A stretch of DNA of 9,213 nucleotides from Candidatus Pacearchaeota archaeon (GTDB taxonomy: Archaea > Nanobdellota > Nanobdellia > Pacearchaeales > GW2011-AR1): contig JAPLYA010000140.1 in the NCBI GenBank assembly GCA_026395775.1, positions 1 through 9,213 on the forward strand, read 5' to 3'. The notes beneath the pieces are model-generated. The model worked only from the letters and a program-made list of their open reading frames with translations, was not told where the DNA came from and did no database searches. Positions 1 to 2,759 of the stretch are shown here, one piece after another. Position 1 is the stretch's first letter. The number at the start of each line of letters is the position of its first letter. The position numbers were made by a program, and so were the translations under genes.

Positions 1-584
1 CTCCAATATTTCAAAATATCTCCACCAACCATTTTTATTTCAGGTTGAATTCCAGATTTCTTTTCTTCATCTGTTAAAAATTCTGTGTAGATTTGATTTG
101 TGATTATAACTGGAATATTCTTGAGTCTTGAAATTTCAGCCAGAAGCTTGAGTTGTCTTGCCAATTCAGAATTTATCTCCTGGATATTCTCTTTTCTTTC
201 TGCTTTTTCTAATCTATACAACATGGTCATGCCATCTACTATTATTAGTCCGAGTTTGCCTTTTTCTTTTATTTCTTTTAATAAATTATTTATTGCTTTT
301 TTTTGGTCTTCGAAGCTAGTTACTTTGAAAACCATTATATTTTCCAGGACTTCTTTATATCTGTCCAGGGATAGTTGCTTAACTCTATCTAGGGAAAAAC
401 CGCCCTCTGTATCTATGAATATTACTTTATTGCCTTTTTTTGCTTGAGAGACAGCTGCTAACAAGCAGAGATTGGTCTTTCCTGAGGCAGCTGGGCCATA
501 AAGCGTTGTTATGATATCTGTTTCATAGCCCCCATAGAGAAACTTGTTCAAGTCAAAACTCCCTGCTGATATTCTGTTTTCCAT
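1..584 (-). CDS. radB: RadB-like RecA/Rad51-family ATPase, 3' end cut by window edge
   Basis: The reverse strand encodes 194 residues that run off the left edge without a stop. The protein is a single RecA-fold ATPase core with no N-terminal helix-hairpin-helix domain, which separates RadB from RadA. Walker A is GPAASGKTN at residues 30-38 (K36, T37). Walker B is LGLIIVDG at 111-118 (D117). The ITNQIY segment at 161-166 matches the region before loop L2 in this family. RadB proteins are usually about 220-240 residues, so roughly 30-40 are missing here. Known role of the family: an accessory recombination protein that works with RadA and Holliday-junction factors. The ATG at 584-582 is chosen because an in-frame TGA lies five codons upstream and a TATA box is centred 25-26 bases before it. 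The upstream neighbour is the toxin gene on the same strand, but the separate promoter suggests independent transcription. Confidence 0.93.
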   Translation of the reverse strand, partial: MENRISAGSFDLNKFLYGGYETDIITTLYGPAASGKTNLCLLAAVSQAKKGNKVIFIDTEGGFSLDRVKQLSLDRYKEVLENIMVFKVTSFEDQKKAINNLLKEIKEKGKLGLIIVDGMTMLYRLEKAERKENIQEINSELARQLKLLAEISRLKNIPVIITNQIYTEFLTDEEKKSGIQPEIKMVGGDILKYW

Positions 585-603
585 GATTCTTTCAATTCAA
601 TCG

Positions 604-613
604 ATATTATAAG
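604..613 (-). promoter_or_regulatory. TATA box for radB
   Basis: On the minus strand this reads CTTATAATAT. Its core octamer is centred about 25.5 bases before the radB ATG. Archaeal TATA boxes lie about 25-27 bases before the transcript start, so the mRNA would begin at or next to the A of the start codon. No Shine-Dalgarno sequence is visible in between, which fits a leaderless message. Confidence 0.6.
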
Positions 614-696
614 GATTATTGTGATGAAAAAATATGTTGATTTTTGTCGGTAAGCTGATAACTATTTTGTATAATCGGTAATTAAGTTCATTGATG

Positions 697-714
697 GATT
701 AATTGAGATTAATC
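697..714. repeat. Small hairpin downstream of toxin gene
   Basis: GATTAAT and ATTAATC form a 7-bp inverted repeat around a TGAG loop, 18 bases past the toxin stop codon. It could mark the 3' end of the toxin-antitoxin transcript, but it is AT-rich and no clear T-run follows on the minus strand, so a terminator role is only possible. Nothing else stands out in the 147-base gap between radB and the toxin apart from the radB promoter. Confidence 0.3.
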
Positions 715-731
715 AAAGCAAGATTATCAAT

Positions 732-983
732 TCAATCTTCATAAATCTTGCTTCTATGCCCTACTTCAATAACAAAAATCATATTCTTGGCTTGCTGCAT
801 ATCTAAAATTGCTCTGTAATCACTTATCCTCAAGATAAAATAAGGAGAATTTTGTTTTCTCTTAATAAAATGAAAAGGGCGAATTTTAATTCTCTCAAGA
901 ACTTCTATTATTCTCTCTTGAATTGTTTTTTCTAAATCATAAAGCTGTTTTTCTGCTGTTTGTGAAAATTCAACAGAATACAT
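732..983 (-). CDS. RelE/ParE-like toxin of a type II toxin-antitoxin pair
   Basis: An 83-residue protein with the layout of the RelE/ParE superfamily: an N-terminal strand (MYSVEFS), two helices with a Leu/Ile heptad-like pattern (about 9-33), then the core sheet with LRISDYRAILD (51-61) and the C-terminal VGHRSKIYE (74-82). R52, R57, H76, R77 and Y81 sit where archaeal RelE-type toxins carry basic or aromatic residues used on RNA. Family role: ribosome-dependent mRNA cleavage (RelE) or gyrase inhibition (ParE). The sequence looks closer to RelE of archaeal type, but I cannot settle the target. Its ATG directly follows the antitoxin's TAA with no gap, and an AGGAG lies 5 bases before it, so it is translated second from a shared message. 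The usual glycine-rich turn before the central strand is replaced by a KRKQNSP segment. Confidence 0.85.
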   Translation of the reverse strand: MYSVEFSQTAEKQLYDLEKTIQERIIEVLERIKIRPFHFIKRKQNSPYFILRISDYRAILDMQQAKNMIFVIEVGHRSKIYED

Positions 984-1202
984 TTAGACTCCTAGCTTTT
1001 TTCTTATTGCTTCAAGAGAAGTTGTTTTTCTTTCTTTTATTTCTTTTTCGGATTTTGCTATATTCAGCTTTGTTTCAGGAGAAAATTCTAATCTGTCTTC
1101 TATTAAATCCCAGATTATATTTTCATAACTCTCTTTTTCGTGCATTTTCATCATAGCAAGTCTTTGTAGCAAGTTCTTGCTTACCTGTATCGTGGTGTCC
1201 AT
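984..1202 (-). CDS. Antitoxin, ribbon-helix-helix/DUF7557-like, partner of the adjacent toxin
   Basis: A 72-residue protein beginning MDTTIQVSKNLLQRL. An N-terminal strand (TTIQVS) then a helix, followed by ESYENIIWDLIEDRLE (about residues 24-39), matches small archaeal antitoxins of the VapB/DUF7557 type that pair with RelE or PIN toxins. The last 30 residues are charged and helical, as expected for a toxin-wrapping tail. An in-frame ATG at 1223-1221 would add seven residues (MAGYIVT), but the TATA box centred at about 1230 would place the transcript start downstream of it, only 2-3 bases before the ATG at 1202. The family also normally starts just before the TTIQVS strand. I therefore use 1202. 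The stop codon abuts the toxin ATG, the classical antitoxin-first order. Family knowledge predicts DNA binding and autorepression through the N-terminal region, fitting the dyad at the promoter. Confidence 0.8.
   Translation of the reverse strand: MDTTIQVSKNLLQRLAMMKMHEKESYENIIWDLIEDRLEFSPETKLNIAKSEKEIKERKTTSLEAIRKKLGV
989..993 (-). promoter_or_regulatory. Shine-Dalgarno for the toxin gene
   Basis: AGGAG on the minus strand, inside the last codons of the antitoxin, with 5 bases (TCTAA, containing the antitoxin stop) before the toxin ATG. It is the only clear ribosome binding site near a start in the left half of the window and fits internal initiation or coupling in a two-gene message. Confidence 0.65.
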
Positions 1203-1208
1203 AGTAAC

Positions 1209-1232
1209 TATATAACCGGCCATAGGTATATA
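1209..1232. promoter_or_regulatory. Imperfect dyad at antitoxin promoter, possible operator
   Basis: Left arm TATATAACC (1209-1217) and right arm GGTATATA (1225-1232) are inverted copies apart from one extra A, around a GGCCATA centre. The dyad overlaps the TATA box and reaches almost to the transcript start, so a bound antitoxin or toxin-antitoxin complex would block TBP/TFB or polymerase. The AT-rich arms could arise by chance; the placement is the main argument. Confidence 0.4.
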
Positions 1233-1235
1233 AAC
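1225..1235 (-). promoter_or_regulatory. TATA box for toxin-antitoxin operon
   Basis: Minus strand GTTTATATACC. The core TTTATATA is centred about 28 bases before the ATG at 1202, predicting a transcript with a leader of 0-3 bases. This decides the antitoxin start against the upstream ATG at 1223. Confidence 0.6.
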
Positions 1236-1371
1236 TTTTCGATTTTAATTGGTAATAACTAAATTCTTTTTGTAAACCTTTCAATTGATTTCAAGCTTAA
1301 TTAAACAACCAACAACAATTACCCCCTATACCAATTAGTTTCTTTTTACCAACAACAAACAGGAATAGCAA
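1236..1371. other. AT-rich divergent intergenic stretch, no gene seen
   Basis: This lies between the leftward toxin-antitoxin promoter and the rightward tRNA promoter. I see no coding potential or RNA fold. The plus strand has CAACAA-type runs at about 1308-1319 and 1349-1359. A TTACCAACAAC string near 1346-1356 recurs as TTACCAACAAAC just before the nusA start on the other strand, which may simply reflect base composition. Confidence 0.5.
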
Positions 1372-1382
1372 GTTTTATAAAC
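1372..1382 (+). promoter_or_regulatory. TATA box for the tRNA-Thr transcript
   Basis: GTTTTATAAAC contains TTTATAAA centred at about 1377.5. By the spacing seen at the other promoters here the transcript would start near 1403-1405, which is the first base of the tRNA-like hairpin and not the tRNA itself (1457). Confidence 0.65.
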
Positions 1383-1402
1383 AATTTTTTGATGTTAACT
1401 TT

Positions 1403-1456
1403 ATGCCTCTATAGCTCGGTTCGCTAAGAGGCTCGAAGATATGAGTAACCAGACTT
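1403..1456 (+). ncRNA. tRNA-like hairpin leader in front of tRNA-Thr
   Basis: Bases 1405-1417 match the first 13 bases of the downstream tRNA (1457-1469) at 12 of 13 positions: acceptor strand, U8-A9 and the D-stem 5' half. From there it diverges. Bases 1405-1432 form a hairpin: GCCTCT pairs with AGAGGC (1427-1432), then after one unpaired A, TAGC pairs with GCTA around a TCGGTTC loop. The predicted transcript start falls on its first bases. It could be a decayed partial copy of the tRNA 5' end, a processing leader, or a small RNA. It cannot be completed as a tRNA: the D-stem does not close and no anticodon or T arm follows. Confidence 0.45.
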
Positions 1457-1542
1457 GCCTCCATAGCTCAGCTGGCAGAGCGGCAGTTTTGTACATTATT
1501 CAAAAGAACTGTAGGTCGCCGGTTCAAATCCGGCTGGAGGCT
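1457..1542 (+). tRNA. tRNA-Thr (anticodon UGU) with 13-base intron
   Basis: All arms close. Acceptor GCCTCCA (1457-1463) pairs with TGGAGGC (1535-1541). D-stem GCTC/GAGC is at 1466-1469 and 1478-1481. Anticodon stem GCAGT/ACTGT is at 1483-1487 and 1508-1512, with a G-U at the top. T-stem GCCGG/CCGGC flanks TTCAAAT. The variable loop has 5 bases. After intron removal the anticodon loop is UUUGUAA, with UGU at 1490-1492, reading ACA and related Thr codons. G1-C72, C2-G71 and discriminator U73 (1542) agree with archaeal Thr identity. CCA is not encoded. Transcription should start about 52 bases upstream in the hairpin leader and stop in the T-rich tract immediately after. Confidence 0.93.
1494..1506 (+). 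other. Archaeal tRNA intron, 13 bases, at position 37/38
   Basis: Loop bases UUUG (1488-1491) pair with CAAA (1501-1504) to make a 4-bp central helix. A 3-base bulge U-A-C (1492-1494) is cut after its second base, and a 3-base bulge A-G-A (1505-1507) is cut after its second base. This is the splicing-endonuclease geometry, except that the outer helix is replaced by a six-base loop (ATTATT), a relaxed bulge-helix-loop form. Both cut sites fall exactly where the mature loop needs them. Confidence 0.85.
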
Positions 1543-1553
1543 TTTATTCTTTT
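1542..1553 (+). terminator. T-rich terminator after tRNA-Thr
   Basis: TTTTATTCTTTT begins at the discriminator base. Archaeal polymerase stops at short T-runs without needing a hairpin, so this probably ends the tRNA transcript. The next promoter lies only about 10 bases downstream. Confidence 0.6.
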
Positions 1554-1561
1554 CCCAGAAA

Positions 1562-1571
1562 GATTTATAAG
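1562..1571 (+). promoter_or_regulatory. TATA box for the GNAT gene
   Basis: GATTTATAAG. The core TTTATAAG is centred 25.5 bases before the ATG at 1593, so the message should be leaderless and this ATG is the start. Confidence 0.65.
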
Positions 1572-1592
1572 TTTGCCGATGATTTCTTTATT

Positions 1593-2075
1593 ATGACAAT
1601 AGATATATCTCTAGCGTCCAAGGAAGATAGAGCTTCATTAAGAAAGTTTTTTAAACATTATCATATAAACCCAATTATAAAGAATAGGGTTGATTGTTAC
1701 ACTTCACATAATTTTACTGTTGTAGCTAAAGAAAATGGCAGTATAATCGGAACTGTCCAGTGGTATGTTAAAGAAGATCCAAAAGCAGGGGTAGCAGAAT
1801 TTGAAGAAGTATTTATCTCAGAAGAATGCAGAGGTAAGGGTGTCGGTTCAGAATTAATAAAATTTGCGATAAATGAGGTTATCAAGTTTTTTAAAACAAA
1901 TAATTTAAAGCCGAGAAAAATATTTGTATTTGTTGGAAAGAGAAATCTTATAGCTAGAAACCTTTATGAAAAATTTGGATTCAAACCCATAGCAGAATTA
2001 AATGAATTATTTTCGGATGAAGAAAAAGAAATCTTTTATTGTTTAAATTTAAAAGCTCTTTTAGGGCTTAAATAA
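1593..2075 (+). CDS. GNAT-family N-acetyltransferase
   Basis: A 160-residue protein with the full GNAT core. The N-terminal strand and helix (about 1-30) precede the central strands FTVVAKENGSIIGTVQWYV (41-59). Motif A follows at about 70-95, with EVFISEECRGKGVGSELI, where R80-G81-K82-G83-V84-G85 is the R-x-x-G-x-G pyrophosphate loop that binds acetyl-CoA. Motif B is FVFVGKRNLIARNLYEKFGF (111-130). The length is ordinary for a single-domain GNAT. The reaction is acetyl transfer from acetyl-CoA to an amine. The acceptor could be a protein N-terminus, an amino acid or a small molecule, and nothing here decides it. It has its own leaderless promoter, sits just after tRNA-Thr, and its stop overlaps the end of the convergent nusA-like gene by 8 bases. 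No link to the polymerase genes can be claimed. Confidence 0.9.
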   Translation: MTIDISLASKEDRASLRKFFKHYHINPIIKNRVDCYTSHNFTVVAKENGSIIGTVQWYVKEDPKAGVAEFEEVFISEECRGKGVGSELIKFAINEVIKFFKTNNLKPRKIFVFVGKRNLIARNLYEKFGFKPIAELNELFSDEEKEIFYCLNLKALLGLK

Positions 2076-2089
2076 CCCTAAGCTCTTTT
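2061..2089. terminator. Hairpin at the convergent gene ends, possible two-way terminator
   Basis: TTAGGG (2061-2066) and CCCTAA (2076-2081) form a 6-bp stem whose loop holds most of both stop codons. On the plus strand GCTCTTTT follows; on the minus strand AGAGCTTTT follows, because AGCTCTTTT is present as a direct repeat at 2054-2062 and 2081-2089. It may end both transcripts. Confidence 0.4.
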
Positions 2090-2478
2090 CCAAGAACATC
2101 TTTTGTTATTTTTTTCAGCTCTTCTAACTTTGTCTTATTTCTGCCGATTAATGCTGCTTTGCTCTGTGTTGAAGCTGATATTTCTATGCTTGAGGTGTAA
2201 TCTTCAACAGAATCTATTTTTATTGGAGCAATTAAGTCTAAAATGAATTTTTTAACGTTGTTTTTTGGCAGGGCAATTACTCTTATCTTTTGTCCTAGAA
2301 TTGAAGAAAGCCTTTTAATATTTTCAGCTTGAGAGCCTATTGCTTTTGATATTAAAGCTTGGGGGACAGCAAAGATTAATGTTCTATTATAAGTGAAGCA
2401 GCTTTTTGTTCTCACTCCCGTTATTCTTTCAAATAGGTTAAGTTGCCTCATGCATTTCATATCAATTGTTTGTGTCAT
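2068..2478 (-). CDS. nusA: Archaeal NusA-like KH-domain transcription factor
   Basis: A 136-residue protein matching the short archaeal NusA form: no N-terminal or S1 domain, just two KH domains. The entry segment MRQLNLFERITGVRTKSCF (10-28) is typical of archaeal NusA. KH1 spans about 33-90 (ISKAIGSQAENIKRL at 43-57, then LDLIAPIKIDSV). KH2 spans about 97-136 (IGRNKTKLEEL at 111-121). Family role: RNA binding during elongation and termination, poorly characterised in Archaea. The G-x-x-G loops are degenerate: GSQA in KH1 and GRNK in KH2 both lack the second glycine. Internal ATGs at codons 7 and 10 exist, but the TATA box 23-24 bases before codon 1 favours the full start. It follows rpoA as in other archaeal rpo clusters, without the usual rpl30e between them, and has its own promoter. 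Confidence 0.88.
   Translation of the reverse strand: MTQTIDMKCMRQLNLFERITGVRTKSCFTYNRTLIFAVPQALISKAIGSQAENIKRLSSILGQKIRVIALPKNNVKKFILDLIAPIKIDSVEDYTSSIEISASTQSKAALIGRNKTKLEELKKITKDVLGKELRVI
2101..2116 (+). terminator. T-rich tract, possible terminator for GNAT
   Basis: TTTTGTTATTTTTTTC on the plus strand lies 25 bases past the GNAT stop, inside the opposite-strand nusA-like coding region. A 7-T run is enough for archaeal polymerase release. The coding constraint on the other strand (Lys codons) may explain it equally well. Confidence 0.35.
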
Positions 2479-2495
2479 CTTTGTTGTTTGTTGGT

Positions 2496-2506
2496 AAATT
2501 ATAAAC
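2496..2506 (-). promoter_or_regulatory. TATA box for the nusA-like gene
   Basis: Minus strand GTTTATAATTT, centred about 23.5 bases before the ATG at 2478. The message would start at or within a base or two of the ATG. It implies that nusA can be transcribed separately from rpoB-rpoA. Confidence 0.6.
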
Positions 2507-2578
2507 TATTTCAGTTTAAGTTTTAATTGTTTCCCTAAACTTTGAACTCCTCCTACTTAAAGGCGAATAATTTTTTTC

Positions 2579-2733
2579 TTTACCTCTCAATTATTATATA
2601 TTATTGGTAATGATAAACTTTTTTGATATACTTGAAGCGGGTGTTCATTGGTTTATTAAACTTTAGTTCAATTTTCCTAATCAACAATTCCCTCCCCGTC
2701 AACTAAAAAGTTTGCTTTTTACCTCTGAATTAT
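2579..2733 (-). repeat. Two copies of a 16-base motif in the rpoA-nusA spacer
   Basis: On the minus strand ATAATTCAGAGGTAAA (2733-2718) and ATAATTGAGAGGTAAA (2594-2579) agree at 15 of 16 bases, 139 bases apart. The 281-base spacer (2479-2759) is long for this compact region and holds no recognisable gene. An rpl30e, which sits here in many archaea, is not present. The AGAGGT core resembles a ribosome binding site but no good start codon follows either copy. It also contains an AGGAGGAG string (minus, 2547-2554) with no ATG after it. Purpose unknown. Confidence 0.45.
2705..2720 (-). terminator. Hairpin with T-run downstream of rpoA
   Basis: On the minus strand AAAAAG-CAAA-CTTTTT forms a 6-bp hairpin ending in a five-T run, 40 bases past the rpoA stop. 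It could end the rpo operon transcript before the separate nusA promoter. The stem is weak and AT-rich. Confidence 0.35.
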
Positions 2734-2759
2734 ATTTTTGTTTAATAAAATTGCAAATT

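Noticed and set aside
100..447. Plus-strand open frame of 115 codons opposite radB
   Set aside because: It is the antisense shadow of a clear RadB coding region, with Ser/Leu/Phe-rich composition typical of such shadows.
923..1156. Plus-strand open frame opposite the toxin-antitoxin genes
   Set aside because: Leu/Phe-rich reading antisense to two recognisable small genes; no promoter at the right spacing.
1203..1223. Antitoxin start at the upstream ATG (1223)
   Set aside because: It lies upstream of the transcript start predicted from the TATA box and would add seven residues before the family's usual N-terminal strand.
1403..1414. Leaderless mini-ORF ATG-CCT-CTA-TAG at the predicted tRNA transcript start
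   Set aside because: Three codons only, and fully explained by overlap with the hairpin.
1405..1456. A second tRNA gene or a split-tRNA 5' half upstream of tRNA-Thr
   Set aside because: The acceptor, U8-A9 and first D-stem strand look right, but the D-stem partner is GAGG instead of GAGC, A14 is missing, and no anticodon stem of 5 bp can be drawn. No complementary 3' half is in the window.
2601..2702. 33-codon minus-strand frame with a TTG start in the rpoA-nusA spacer
   Set aside because: Rare start codon, no ribosome binding site or recognised similarity, and the length is expected by chance in this composition.
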